Counted from the first letter of the stretch, positions 11,832 to 23,303 are shown. The stretch: DNA of 64,000 bases from Thunnus maccoyii (GCF_910596095.1 NC_056540.1:15650501-15714500); one strand, 5' to 3'. Numbers and translations: made by a program. Notes: a model not told the origin generated them from the sequence alone.

Positions 11832-13877
11832 TCAGAGCAGAGTGTCTGGGAACGATTGATCATCTTTCCAGTTTAGGCAGGTGGAGTTCTTAGAGTGCTT
11901 GTACAGGTGGGAGGACTGGCTGAAGCGTTTGCCACACTTTGGACAAGGATAAGGTTTTTCTCCTGTGTGGACACGAATATGTTTCTTACAGTCCGTCAGG
12001 TTCATGAATGTCTTGCAGCAGATTTTGCAGGCGTATTTTTTCTCCCCTTCCACCAGCAGCACGTGGTCCTCGGCAGCCGCTTTCTTGCACTTGGACAGAA
12101 CATCCTCCGAGGCTCTGGTTAGAGGCGGCCGATCGTCTCCTGCTGATCCAGAGGAGGATGAAGGATCTGTGCCCACTTCTGATCCAGGCGGCACTTTGGG
12201 GGCGATGCGACGGAAGGTCGTCCCCCCTGATCCACCACATCCTCTGCTTTTCCCAGCCCGTCCGGGTTGAATGAGGGAGGCTTCCAGACTGAGTCCCGGT
12301 CTGATGCCACTGAGGAACCCTGGTAAAGAGTTCTGGGCAGGCTGGAGGATGAGTGTGTCACTAAAACCAGGGCTTTGAGTCGGGAGAAGCTGCTGCAAAG
12401 GGACAGATGTTACTGGAAAAACAAGAGAGGAGGAAGAGTCAGAGGACGCGTTTGCTTCTTCTGAGTTTCGACACAGTTCGCCTGCATCTCCAACAGCTGC
12501 AGTAGCGTCACTGGCAGCGGCGGCAGCGGCAGTAGCAGCGGCGGTGAGGCTAACAAGACTATCTTCTTCCTCCAGAGCTCCCATTACACTCTCATGACTG
12601 GGATTTAGGAAGCAGGAAAAGGCCAGTTCTGACAGGCTGTCAAGTCCATCACCATCTATTGACTCCTCACCCACATCCCCAGCTGCTGAGCACAGCTGTG
12701 ATTGTAAAGTGCTAACATCACCCTCTGCTGCACTTTTCTCACCATTCAGCTGTGTATCCAAATGTTCAGAGGAGACCAGTGGTGGGGATGGAGGAGGATT
12801 GTTAGTCAAAGTGGTTAAATCTGGAGAGTAGGAGCAGGGATTTTCCTTTTTCACCTCAATCATTGCCATCTTCTGCTCCTCTCCCTCTTCTTCTCCTTCA
12901 TCTCCCACCTTCACTTTCACCACGGTGTCTCCATCTGTATCCGCACCCTTCTCCCAGGCACCCGCACCTCCTGTGCTGCTGTCCGACTGGCTCGGCAGCT
13001 GGATCTCCTCTGATTCTCCCTTGGTTGCTTCGTATTTCTCCTCCACCTCCTCCTCCTGCTCGCCTCGGCTCTCCCAGAGGTCTCCTGCAGTCTTCAAGCA
13101 GTCCGGGGACAGCAGCTCCTCTCCACCCTCCTCTGCGCCGACAGTGCTTCTGGTCACAGTAGGCGAACACTCCTTGTAGTTTTCTCCAGGCTGCCTGCAG
13201 GACCTCTTCTTCCTGCTACTGAGCTGGTCCTCATGTGACTTTCTTTTGTGCCTCGAAGATGGTGCTGAACCCTGCTCACCATTACTAACTCTCGGCCTCA
13301 CCCCCTCGTCTTCAACCCCACCAGACTGGCTCACCTCCACTCCCGCTCCCTCCTCATCGAGGTCCTCCTCTATAGCAGATGTGACCTGCTGAAGCAACGC
13401 TGACCTCTGCTGCTGCTGCTGCTGCTGCTGCTGCACTGACTTCCAGCCTTTAGGCGGCGAGGCTGGAAAGTTTTTTCTGGACAGGTGGAGCTTGCAGGCC
13501 TTGACCACAGTGTTGAGGTGGAGGTGCGAGGCAGCCAACAGTACATCCATCACATTGGAGGCCCCCAGGGACAAGGTGGAGGTGTAAATCATGTCTAGCA
13601 GGGTGGAGAAAGCCTCGGGGGTCACCACCTCTGGATCGAGCTCCATCACACTGGGGCACCCACCTCCACCTTTATCAGCTGCTGGTCCTCCAACTTCATC
13701 ACCACTGTCATTGGAGCTTAGCAGAGCCCTGAAGTGAGAGCTGCATGCTGCCAGGATGGAGCGGTGAGCCTGGAAGCTCTGGCCTCCAACCAGCACCACA
13801 CAATCACACAGCTGAGCATGGAGGCGCTGGTGGTTGAGCTGCTGGAAGATGTGCTGGAAGTGACCTGGGAAGTCCAT
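11832..13877 (-). CDS. zbtb5: Zinc finger and BTB domain-containing protein 5
   Basis: BTB/POZ zinc-finger transcription factor; ZBTB5 is described as a repressor of p21/CDKN1A in mammals. One uninterrupted coding exon of 681 residues, against about 677 in human. The BTB domain spans about residues 10-135 (MDFPGHFQHIFQQLNHQRL, DCVVLVGGQSFQAHRSILA, AASHLHLNTVVKACKLHL). A long acidic, Ser-rich middle follows with a polyQ run near residue 149 and an Ala-rich stretch near residue 450. Two C-terminal fingers lie at about 615-637 (C2H2, CKICCKTF...HIRVH) and 643-667 (C2HC, CPKCGKRF...HSKNSTC), joined by TGEKPY. The start ATG lies just inside an exon whose acceptor (TTCACGCACAG) is at 13884, so the 5' UTR is spliced. 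Large open frames on the opposite strand at 11.9-13.2 kb are GC-driven shadows. Confidence 0.97.
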   Translation of the reverse strand: MDFPGHFQHIFQQLNHQRLHAQLCDCVVLVGGQSFQAHRSILAACSSHFRALLSSNDSGDEVGGPAADKGGGGCPSVMELDPEVVTPEAFSTLLDMIYTSTLSLGASNVMDVLLAASHLHLNTVVKACKLHLSRKNFPASPPKGWKSVQQQQQQQQQRSALLQQVTSAIEEDLDEEGAGVEVSQSGGVEDEGVRPRVSNGEQGSAPSSRHKRKSHEDQLSSRKKRSCRQPGENYKECSPTVTRSTVGAEEGGEELLSPDCLKTAGDLWESRGEQEEEVEEKYEATKGESEEIQLPSQSDSSTGGAGAWEKGADTDGDTVVKVKVGDEGEEEGEEQKMAMIEVKKENPCSYSPDLTTLTNNPPPSPPLVSSEHLDTQLNGEKSAAEGDVSTLQSQLCSAAGDVGEESIDGDGLDSLSELAFSCFLNPSHESVMGALEEEDSLVSLTAAATAAAAAASDATAAVGDAGELCRNSEEANASSDSSSSLVFPVTSVPLQQLLPTQSPGFSDTLILQPAQNSLPGFLSGIRPGLSLEASLIQPGRAGKSRGCGGSGGTTFRRIAPKVPPGSEVGTDPSSSSGSAGDDRPPLTRASEDVLSKCKKAAAEDHVLLVEGEKKYACKICCKTFMNLTDCKKHIRVHTGEKPYPCPKCGKRFSQSSHLYKHSKNSTCLNWKDDQSFPDTLL
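13407..13433 (-). repeat. CAG trinucleotide run coding polyglutamine in zbtb5
   Basis: Nine uninterrupted CAG codons on the sense strand (CTG on the plus strand), between KGWKSV and RSALLQQ, just after the BTB domain. Pure coding triplet runs are prone to length change, so this is a likely site of allelic variation. Confidence 0.9.
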
Positions 13878-14309
13878 AGTAGCCTGTGCGTGAAGAGAAA
13901 TGGAAGGACTGTTTTATTTTTTTATCTTACATTTATCATTATCCAGTATGCGCGGTGCTACTGGCAACATAACACAACGAAGGTCATTATTATCAAAAAC
14001 AGTCCAGCTGCTCAGGAACAGCGATGTAAAACACGTCTCGTTATCCACATGTCATCTGCTGAAAACCGGACTCTGACATTTCATATGAGCCTCCCTCCAG
14101 TGAATCATTGTCTGCAGCTTACAGACAGATGGTCTGGAGTATGGGCGGGCCTGCTCCAACAATAACACAGAAGGATGCGACGCGCTCTTAGGCTTTGTCT
14201 CCACAAACAGCCGCGCAGCTCTTTCTCTTCTACTGCCGCAACATCACGATAGTATCCGAAATAGTATCTATTTTCGTTATTATTAATTTCACTGATTCAG
14301 AGAACTCAC

Positions 14310-14375
14310 AATCAGCCCGGTTCAGCATCCACTGTCGCCGCCTCCATCTCTTCTAGTCGCATCCCGCAGAATAAA
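14310..14375 (-). other. Candidate zbtb5 5' non-coding exon and promoter
   Basis: On the minus strand, GC-rich sequence (GATGGAGGCGGCGACAGTGG) ends in a consensus donor (GCTGATT then GTGAGTTC) with the exon border at 14310. It pairs naturally with the acceptor at 13884 that precedes the zbtb5 start codon, making a 426-nt 5' UTR intron. The upstream exon end is not defined; CpGs run on to about 14410. Confidence 0.55.
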
Positions 14376-14410
14376 ACAGCACCGCCCCCTGGTGGCGGTC
14401 CTGCGCCACT

Positions 14411-15485
14411 CGGCTTAATGTGGCTCATTTTAAGTCTCTTTTAGTAATTCACGCTGTATTGTTTTCAACACAATTTATCATTCTTGATTAAAATCAAACA
14501 TTTAGTTAAACTGCACTTTTTGTTGTAGCTTCACTGTCAGTGAAATTATTGTATTTTATCATTTAAGGTAAGTCTCATTTAGAAATGTCACTGAGAACAC
14601 AATGTAAATATTATTCAATTATGTTTAAAAAAATACAAATGAGAAAGGTCTGTTTGAAGCTTATACAATATTTGTAAAATTCTGTTTCATCGGAAATGGT
14701 GCTGCTGCTTTATTACACTAATATCACGTGTTACAGATGTTGCATACATTTAAAAAAAGTATGATTGTGATATTTCCAGTACATCCCCCAAATGCTAGAG
14801 TTGCATTCAGACATGAGAATCACTGGAGGAAATATCAGCTCATAACATAGAAAAGGGATATAAGGCTATAAACTATTGTTTTTTCTGAGATATTGAAATA
14901 TTTATACACACAAATAAGCACTATGGCTTAAAACATTAAAAGGTACAAAGAATCTCAACTAATAGTGCTTTGGCAGACACATATTAAGATATATTTAGAT
15001 TAAAACACAGTGGTAGTTTCATTTTTAAGACAAATACAGTAATTTGTCTGTTAAAGAGAAGAGCTTTAGATGGAAGCAATAGAATATTCCCTCTTCCTTT
15101 CTCCTTCTCTAATTTTAAAATATTAAAATATATACTTTTCAAAACTTGTCAAAAATATTTGCCTTATCGTCTACAGTTTTGGAGCATTGTTGTGAAATTT
15201 CCGATGCTGTTTGAAAATTTCTATTCCCTGCAGACAAGACTGAACAGACCTGCCACAAATCAGTTAAAAACTTTTCACCCAACAAATTTGGGGCATCCTG
15301 GTCGCCTGCTGGATAAAACACACAACACATAACCGCAGCACACGCTTTTATTCCCACTGCGGCTCTTTGTTGTATGATCCTCTCTCTAACCTGTATTTCC
15401 TGCCTCTCGTTGTACTTTCAACTGTCAAATAAAGGCAAGAATGCCAAAAAATCTTTAGAACAAAAGCAAACAAACAAATTCAACA
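14411..15485. other. AT-rich intergenic region between zbtb5 and tomm5
   Basis: No exons were seen. The sequence is AT-rich with short hairpin-like AT runs and a degenerate SINE at its right end. Human polr1e and fbxo10 lie in this interval; nothing resembling either is present here. Confidence 0.6.
15297..15460 (+). repeat. Degenerate tRNA-derived SINE (teleost type)
   Basis: The right part reads GCGGCTCTTTGTTGTATGAT, a CTCTCTAACC/TTTCCTG segment and TCAAATAAAGGCAAGAATGC. I recognise this as the tail of a teleost tRNA-derived SINE, whose usual form is CGGCTCTTTGCTGCATGTC...CAAATAAAGGCAAAAATGCC. The tRNA-like head is too decayed to align by eye. The left edge is approximate. Confidence 0.6.
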
Positions 15486-15500
15486 TTTATTTCTTTTATT
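15486..15500 (-). terminator. Candidate polyadenylation signals of tomm5
   Basis: Two TTTATT hexamers on the plus strand (AATAAA on the minus strand) at 15486-15491 and 15495-15500, about 255-270 nt past the tomm5 stop codon. Confidence 0.45.
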
Positions 15501-15753
15501 GCACGACACAGAGGGCATGCACACGATCACACTTTGTATATAACAATGATCACAATATGTTTAACAAAAAAGGGCAGATTTAATGTTCACAGCAGGGAAC
15601 AGAACTAACAGTGAAAACAGAGATGGACAGACGCGGGTCTTCGTCCACAGCGTGTGTTGAAGTGGCTCCAGCTGTCTGCTGATGATGGTCCGTACTGTCT
15701 CTGATGGAGTAAACTCTCAGTGGATGAAGGAAAGACGACGCCAGCTGCTCCCC

Positions 15754-17666
15754 TCATATACTGTCCAGCTTCTTCAGCACATATGGAGCTGCAAATATGG
15801 AAAAACACAGATGATTCATTTCTGTTACAACCATGAGCAGAGATTTAGCAGCACAGTCTATCACAGCTTACTATGTTCTCTTACTGTGGTTTATTTTATG
15901 TTTGTTTTATTGTTTTTATTTTTATAGTCATTTTTTGTTGTTGCTCGCTCTGTGCATTGTATGTTTCTGTGTTGCATATTTAAATTAGTACCTGATAATG
16001 CAGCACATGTTGTATTATTTAGTACATGTTATTATTTAATTACATCAATATGGACGATATGCACAAAATCAAATATCATGATATTTTTGGCCTAATACCT
16101 CGATATTGATATTGCAACAATATTGTAGGGATGACTATGGGTGCTTTAAGAAAATGTTTACACAATGAGATGTTTGATAACTAATCATCAGTAATGTGGA
16201 TTTAATGACTAAGTGGGCAAAAGCAAATAATCGAGCAGCTAGAACAGTCTGGTAAGTTCAGAAAATGACTGTATCTTCTGTATATCTTTACTGTAAAGCA
16301 GCCTTTAGAACCAGGAAAAGACAACACTTAGGCCTATGCCATATCACAATATCCATAATATAAAACGATATCTAGTCTCATATCATGATATCGATATATT
16401 GCCCAGCCCTAAATCAATATTTTCCATTTTAATGCTTTGCATGGTGTGTGTTGTATGTAGAATACATATACCTTTATTATATCTTTACTAATATTAATAT
16501 TCAATTTTAATACTCTGCAGGCTTTTAAACTACAGTATGTTGGTAGATTATAATTTTAAACAGACAGGTTCACAGTTTTTCATGTCGTTTTAAAACAACA
16601 GTCAGGAGCCCAAATGAACATAGATTTCATTCCTCCTGTTCAAACTGACCATCAGAAGATCCTTCATAAAGCACTTATAATGTAAGTGATGGGGGACAAA
16701 ATCCACAAGCCTCCTTCTGTGCAAAAATATATTTAAAAGTTTATCTGAAGCTTATATGAAGCTTAAGTCGTCCACATGAGTCAAATCAAGTAGATATCTT
16801 TCGATGTTAAAGTCTGTGTAGTACCAAAGTCCCTCTTTTTCTTACTGTGCTTCCACCGCAGCTCAGCAGGGAAACACAAAGAGGGAATTTGATGCTCAAC
16901 AGACTGTAAATGTGGCAGATATCCACTTGATATGACTGACTCAGACTGCTGAAGCCTCATATAAGCTTCAGATGAACTTTTAAATGCATTTTTTTACAAA
17001 ATGACTGTGGACACACTGTGGATTTTGGCCTCCATCACTTACACTGAAAGCACATTTGAAGGGATTCTTTTAAGAGCCAGTATGAACAGGAGGAATGATT
17101 ACACTGAGGAAAACCTCTTTCAGTGTTCACATGGACACCTGACTGTTATTTTAAGATAGAATTGATAAATTGTGAATCTATTCTTTAACGTTATTTTCTT
17201 TTTTTAGGGTGTCACATGTAACACATGCCCAGGTTCAACCTTTTGCATAACTCTGGTGCATTTACAGCCATGTTTATTGATGTTTATTGTGCCTGATATT
17301 AACCTAAAAATAAAATAGACTTATGTGCAAGAGTGACCTTTATGATGTTTAATTTTGTATTGGATCAAGGCTAATATAGCTTTTCTCTTTGTTATGTTTC
17401 TTCCACACACTTGAATACACCTGTTAATTATTACATGAACACTTCTGCCATTATAATCACAGAGGAGACTAATTAATGTCTCAGTGTAAAGCTAAGAAGC
17501 GACAGTATTATTAGATAAACGTCAATGTCATCTGTGTGTACTTACTGGCTCTGAGCAGAGCGACGTAAATGAGAAAGTTTCGTAAAGAAGAAATGACGTC
17601 TTGCCGCATTTTCTTCTTCATCTCCTCTGGGTCCATCTTAGGCCCAAGTCCTTCCAGTTTGAACAT
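15754..17666 (-). CDS. tomm5: Mitochondrial import receptor subunit TOM5 homologue
   Basis: TOMM5 is a small tail-anchored subunit of the TOM complex, the outer-membrane entry gate for mitochondrial preproteins. Exon 1 is 17666-17546 and codes [20 protein letters not shown] and then [20 protein letters not shown]. Exon 2 is 15788-15754 and codes the end [10 protein letters not shown] plus stop. The junction (GCCA|GTAAGT to ATTTGCAG|CT) makes an ACT codon, giving [15 protein letters not shown]. Total is 156 nt and 51 residues, the same as human TOMM5, whose end is VTPFILKKLDSI. The hydrophobic segment [20 protein letters not shown] is the membrane anchor. The gene is too small and split to appear as a plain open frame. 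Its single 1757-nt intron holds two repeat elements. Neighbouring frmpd1 is the same partner as in human. Confidence 0.95.
15985..16412. repeat. Teleost interspersed repeat in the tomm5 intron
   Basis: The right end reads, on the minus strand, AGGGCTGGGCAATATATCGA followed by repeated ATCATGATAT words. The left end has ATATCATGATATTTTTGGCC and CGATATTGATATTGC. This AGGGCTGGGCRATAT type end with flanking CGATAT words is widespread in fish and marks a short non-autonomous element. The left edge is approximate. Confidence 0.5.
16588..17155. mobile_element. Palindromic MITE-like DNA transposon with long inverted repeats
   Basis: The left end TTTTAAAACAACAGTCAGG is mirrored by CCTGACTGTTATTTTAAGAT at the right end. 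Inner pairs also match: CATTCCTCCTGTTC near 16629 with GAACAGGAGGAATG near 17082, TAAGTGATGG near 16684 with CCATCACTTA near 17033, and AAAAGTTTATCTGAAGCTTA near 16735 with a TAAGCTTCAGATGAACTTTT copy near 16973. The whole element of about 570 bp therefore folds on itself. It has no coding capacity and depends on a partner transposase. The sequence is one I recognise as common in percomorph introns. Confidence 0.75.
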
Positions 17667-18454
17667 GATTGCGGTGGTTTTACTGGGTGTTTTTCTGCGA
17701 TCTGCCTTTAGTGGTGAAGATCCACCGTCTCACAAGCATGGATATAATAATCTAACCCGGAAACACGTAGCGGAAGTAGTTAGGATGAAAGACGGCGGGC
17801 ACGGAGGGACAAACCGTACGAAGGTGCCAGAAGGGCAAAAAATAAATAAATAAAAATTTTGAATAAATTTTATTATGACACCCAAATTACATTAGTTAAA
17901 AACAACAGTTTGTGAAAATAGTTATATATTTTGTTAATTATGACATGTATGCACATAATGTATTATGTTAGCTTATGTATTTATTTCTATTTATTTATTT
18001 CAGTCAGTTTCTGGTTGTGTCCCTGGTATGATCAGTTTAGTTTGTACATATCTTGTATGTGTATGCTGTTCTGTTTATAAACAGATGAACAAACTCATAT
18101 CTGACAGGTAGAAAAACTGTAATGTCCGGGAAACAAACTATAGATGCTTCAATTCCTGAAAAATAAAAATGAAAGTTGGTTTTGGATAAACCCACTAGGA
18201 AGCCTTGCTTTTGGGTTCTCACTTCTGTTTGTACTATAATATGCACCATATCCATTTTACACCCTTTATGAGACAGATGGGACCTGCTTTCAAACCCCTC
18301 TCATTTATGTTCGTTGATTTTGTGATTTAGCTGTGCATATTCCCAGACTAATTTGCAATTTATTAAATACCACAAACCAGATGACACAACATGAATATGG
18401 AGCCCTGGAGCAGTTGGTATTCATTAGTTGTAGATCGTTAAATTGTAAATCACC

Positions 18455-18506
<52 letters not shown>

Positions 18507-18770
18507 GGATTTTGGGGTTATTGACAGTTTTCTAAGATATTATAAAACACAGAATAATAAAACCATTATAAGAAGAAAGTCATCAGTAAATATGGATCTC
18601 TATTCTCAGAAGAGGCGTTCAATGTATGATTTAAATAAAATAACTGAATCACTAAAAACTGGAAAAATGATGAGCGATGATACTTTTTTAAACAAAAATC
18701 ACATATCAGAGGACAACAGTGACATATAATTATTATTGTTATTACTACTATTATATGTAAGTCTAATTGA
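17667..18770. other. Divergent intergenic region tomm5-frmpd1, with ATT microsatellite
   Basis: The region begins with a small GC-rich tomm5 promoter (17670-17830) and is otherwise AT-rich. A pure (ATT)n microsatellite of about 49 nt lies at 18455-18503. The open frames across it are low-complexity. No exon was found. Confidence 0.6.
18455..18503. repeat. (ATT)n microsatellite
   Basis: About 16 uninterrupted ATT/TAT units, in the intergenic region between tomm5 and frmpd1. Confidence 0.95.
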
Positions 18771-19108
18771 GCTTGCAGAGGAGGGGCGGGGGTCCTCGGG
18801 CAGACAGCAGAGGAGGCAGGGAGGAGAGAGAGAGAGAGAGAGAGAGACGACAGAGGGAGGCGGTGGGTTATTTCTGAGCTCAGGGCCGAGGATTAGGCAG
18901 AGAGTAGTCCCAGTGCGATGACAGCATCCAGCATACAGCCAAACCCCCCACACACACCACATCACCATCACCATCCGGCCTGGGAGGACGCCGCGGATAT
19001 TTCTGAGAAAACAAACATCATTTCCCCACTAAAATCCTCCGCATCACTGATCTTTTAGGGGACAGCCCTCCCAGACTCCCAGACTCTGTCTCCTCCTCAG
19101 ACCACGAG
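18771..19108 (+). promoter_or_regulatory. Candidate frmpd1 promoter and 5' non-coding exon
   Basis: GC- and purine-rich sequence including GAGGAGGGGCGGGGGTCC (Sp1-like GGGGCGGGG) near 18780 and a GAGA run at 18826-18847. It ends at a strong donor, CAGACCACGAG then GTGAGTTTTC, at 19108. The next usable acceptor in frame context is the one just before the frmpd1 start codon at 28000. This fits a spliced frmpd1 5' UTR, but transcription is inferred only. Confidence 0.5.
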
Positions 19109-20205
19109 GTGAGTTTTCTCGGTATTTCCCGGTGTTATTGTCTGATGAAGAGGCGCTCGGCTGAGCACGGAGGCGCCTGCACCTTGCATCCATTCCTGCC
19201 ATTTGAACTGATATTTATCACATCGAAATGAATAATTTAACCGGTGGTCGTTTTCACAACGCCTGCAGGCTACACCCGCGTCCCTGTTTGAGGGGGGCGA
19301 TGGAGAGATTTTAATCCGATTAAGATTATAAAGAAAGCAACAAAAGACTGACCTTTTTTTTCTTTGTTTAGCCTCCTGGTTAGACTGGCATGGCTGCTCC
19401 CAGTGATCAAAGTTACAGTTTGGCCGGGGTAAAAGGAAATATTGATTATTTTCAGGGCATTTATGAAGTATTTACGAGCGACAGACACAATCGATACGTA
19501 GTTAGTTAATTCTAACAAGCTAACAGGAATACAGTCAAAAATTCAACATTTACTGGTTATCTTTTTATCACACTGAATTGCATTTATTCAACATATTCAC
19601 ACACACACATGTCTCATGCAGCGGTAGTGATCCATGTTGTCGTTGCGCAGTGAAATCACCGTCACTGTCTACAGATTAGAAATGAACAGACTAATTCCTG
19701 ATGGATCAGGGGGTCTGCCAGGAGTCTGGGTAGTAAAACACGCACATTATGAATGGGCGTAGGCGATGTGCAGCCACACTGGGACAGTCGTCTTTTTTTT
19801 TTCCTTTGCTCGTATCCTTTGGCCAGCAGCAGCAGCAGCAGCCTCTTTTTCCTGCGCTCTTCCGTGCCGTGCCAGGCATGACAAGCGCAACACAACTAGA
19901 CCGGAACAATGCGTTTTGCTGTTCTGGGGCCTTCATTTAATGCATGACATGATTTGATATGACCGCTGATTGCGGTTCCATTTAGATATGTCTGTGTGAT
20001 AACACAGTCTTCACTGTGCATATACAGACATCACTTAATATTTATAAAAACGTCATATGGTGCTCCTGTGGTGGCTCAACGTACACTAATGAATGAATTA
20101 ATGAAGGAATGAAGGAATGAATGAATGCCAATTTGGTCCTGTGATGTGCAGCCTGTGTTTAATAGCTGTGGATATTCAGTGTTTTGCTTTCGCTCATGTG
20201 TGCAC

Positions 20206-20241
<36 letters not shown>

Positions 20242-21949
20242 TGTGTGTATGTGAGTGAGTGTGTGTGCTCTGCCATTGCTGCAGGCGTTGTGCTATGACT
20301 CAGGGATGTAGGCTACAACATGTGATGGGAGTTGCTGCTCCGAGGTCACTCTGCCAGAGGAGAAACATGACGGGCAGAACTTGCACATCAGGAAAGACTC
20401 GCTGCCTTCCTGCATTCGCCTGACTGCTCCTCTGTCCCACTTACTCACTGCTGCCAGCCAGCCAGCCAGCCATCCTCTCCCTCTCTCTTCCTCTCTGTTT
20501 GGTCTTAGCTCCATGTCTCCAGGGCAGACTGTGTTGCTGGGCTGGTGTTTGCTGCTACAGCCTATAACACCTTGACCAGTTGATCATTAGATTCAACCGA
20601 TAATTGAAGCTGTTCAGTAATTCGACTCATGTTGTTTCAGCTAGTGGCTTCTGGAAGATGCTGATCAGTCAATATTGTTCTTTTCTTTTCTTTCCTTTCT
20701 CAGAAAAGGAATTCAATTTTGGGTTACTTCAGTGTATAATAATGGTATGGATGGATGGATATATTGATGGGTGGACAGAGTGATGGATGTACAGTACTGA
20801 TGGATATTGGAGTTGGGATATACTGTAAATGTGTATTTTTTGCCCTCAAACTGTACCAGTATTATTCTCCTGCAGAGGAAAAAGGAGACATGACCTCATT
20901 GATGTGACAGCTCCATGGTGATGGCACAATTGACTGGCAGTGGCGCCATAATGTAGGCCAACTCTATTTATGACCATATAAGAAGACATAGAGAGAATGA
21001 AAACCATAAGCCTATAACAATAATAAAGCAAAGTAAATATGAGCTCTGTATAAGCCGGTTTTCTCCTCTTCTATATTCTTCAATATGACAGGAAAAATTA
21101 AAATCCTGCTGTAGCTATATTATATAGCTGCTGGCATACTGGCTGCCCTGATATTACTTTTGCTTAAAGATAAGACCTCTATTGTGCAGTTTTTGAAGGA
21201 TCACTGAGTTGAAGGAAATTGGCTCAGACAGCAACAGAAGAAACGAGGCAGACAGTTTTCCAGACTTACAACATCTATCATCGTCTCATCCTCTCATCCT
21301 CTCTGTCTGTCTGTCTGTCTGTCTCCGGAACCACCAGAACCATCGATAGAGACATGTAGCACAACGCAGCACACTATTAATTTTCAAAAGACCCATTATT
21401 TAATAGTGCACTGGGGAACTCAAGCCTCACCAGGTTGCTGATGAAAGGGGAAATGAAATGAGTGGCGCACGGTGAGCCCTGCCTTCATAATGCTAATGGA
21501 ATGAGCTGACAGGCTGAATGAAGAACGGGAGATGTGATTATGTCTGGAAGACAGACAAATAAGCAGAAAAACACAACAAGCAACAGATGCAATCAACGAC
21601 TGAACAAGCCACCAAGCTGCTGTTTGATAGATGACTGTGACAGTTTGTTTTTTTTCTTTAGTGAACTTAAATGAAAGATCAATTTATTTTGACATTTCTT
21701 TTTTCAGGGATGAGTACATAGCATGGACCAATGCCACATACCACAGCATTTATAGCCTAAGCTAGTTTACAACACCCATCCTTATATGGGCTGTTGTATA
21801 TATAAATAAATAAATGTATAAATACAACACACAACACAACAGGACAAGACAGCAATGCAGGACACAAACACAATAACAACACTGAAGTCTGTAGCAGCTC
21901 TGTAAAGCAGCACTTAATCACAGCAGTGTTTAGTAAAATACATCAGCAA

Positions 21950-22060
21950 GCTATCACCCAAGAATGTGTGTACCTAATTTGATGGTAAACCATCCAATAG
22001 TTGAAATATTTTATTCTGGACTAAAGTGGTGGACCTACTGACCAGCTGACCAACAATACA
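21950..22060 (+). repeat. Fragment of a common teleost interspersed repeat
   Basis: TACCTAATTTGATGGTAAAC, CATCCAATAGTTGAAATATT and ACTGACCAGCTGACC resemble part of the same repeat class as 29085-29610, in which the host sequence reads AACTATTGGATGGATTGCCA in the opposite sense. Short and diverged. Confidence 0.35.
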
Positions 22061-22139
22061 GGAACAACTTGATGAAACACAACATGACTACAAGACTGTA
22101 TAAACTTGAATTTGAAATGAAATCAGAAAAGTTGTTTAT

Positions 22140-22360
22140 TCAAAAGATGTTTTATAAAAGGTTGCTACGAGTTATGGAGGTTTCACCACCGAGCACCTGA
22201 GGAATCTGGTTATTTAGGCGTTTATGGATAATATTAGCTATTTTTATGAACTGACAAAAGCGTAACATATTTAATTTCTGACCAAAACGACAGTGTTGAG
22301 AACAAAACCAGGCAATAGAAGTACAACAGATGTGACAGGAGAGGTCAAGGAGCAATAAAC
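22140..22360 (-). repeat. Possible remnant of a LINE reverse-transcriptase tail
   Basis: The minus-strand open frame contains FIKIANIIHKRLNNQIPQVL, which resembles the region after the polymerase core of several fish non-LTR retrotransposons (KIANIIYKxLNxxxPxxL pattern). Nothing upstream or downstream extends it, and no poly-A tail or target duplication is evident. It may be chance similarity. Confidence 0.3.
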
Positions 22361-23145
22361 TTTTATGGTGGACTTCCCCTCAACTTAAGAGAAAAAACCC
22401 CCTGACATATAAACCATAAAAATACATACACGATACAAATCAATGACAATAAGAGACGCACACAACTAACCCAGAGATTCTGCACTAATAAACTGACAAT
22501 AACCTTCTAAAATGGACAAAAATATTTAATGCATGATCTTTTATATTCAAAATTTTATTTAAAAAATGATTGATTAGTGGATGTTGAGTTCGACCAAGAA
22601 GTTGCACAATAACTTTAATGTGAACATGTAATGAATAACACAATTATGAGTTCCATGTGTCACCATTTTTATATGTTTCTCAGATTTTAGATGGGAATTT
22701 AACACAATACTGATTTTACTTCTAAAACCTGTTCAGTACCTTTTTCTTTAACCTTTAAACTTAACTTCTGACTTGGGTCGTCCTCTGGATGGAAAGCACG
22801 ACACATCATCACTATTTTATTTGTCCACAGCCCTTCGTGAGATGAAGATGAATCCATGGAGTGTTGACATTTATCACATTTACAGCTTCAGATTCATGGA
22901 ATTTTGAAACAATTCAGCTGCATCACACTCGCCTCAAGTCATCCAGATATTCACACACATAATATTTCCTGCCAAGAGTGCTGTTGGACTGAATGTGTGC
23001 TGAGGTCTGCGTCCAGCGACTGTGAGCCAAACTGAATTGTCGAGTTGCTGAAATGACCCCTGCTGCTGCTGCTACCCTGCGCCTCATGTGGTGCAGCTGT
23101 ATCCGGTGTGTCGTATTCGGCTGGAGGGAAGAGTGTGTGTGTTGC

Positions 23146-23177
<32 letters not shown>

Positions 23178-23268
23178 TATGGGACAGATTGGGGACAAGC
23201 TGTCAGTAGCAACCAACTGGTCGTTTGAAAATAAAAGCTGTTGTTGAGTCAGTGAGCAAGGCTTTTTC

Positions 23269-23303
<35 letters not shown>

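Noticed and set aside
11895-13179. Several open frames of 70-100 residues antisense or out of frame to zbtb5
   Set aside because: They are GC-rich shadows of the zbtb5 exon with low-complexity Pro/Ser/Arg composition.
14411-17545. Search for polr1e and fbxo10, expected here from human gene order
   Set aside because: No exon-like conserved peptide with splice sites was found; only repeats and tomm5.
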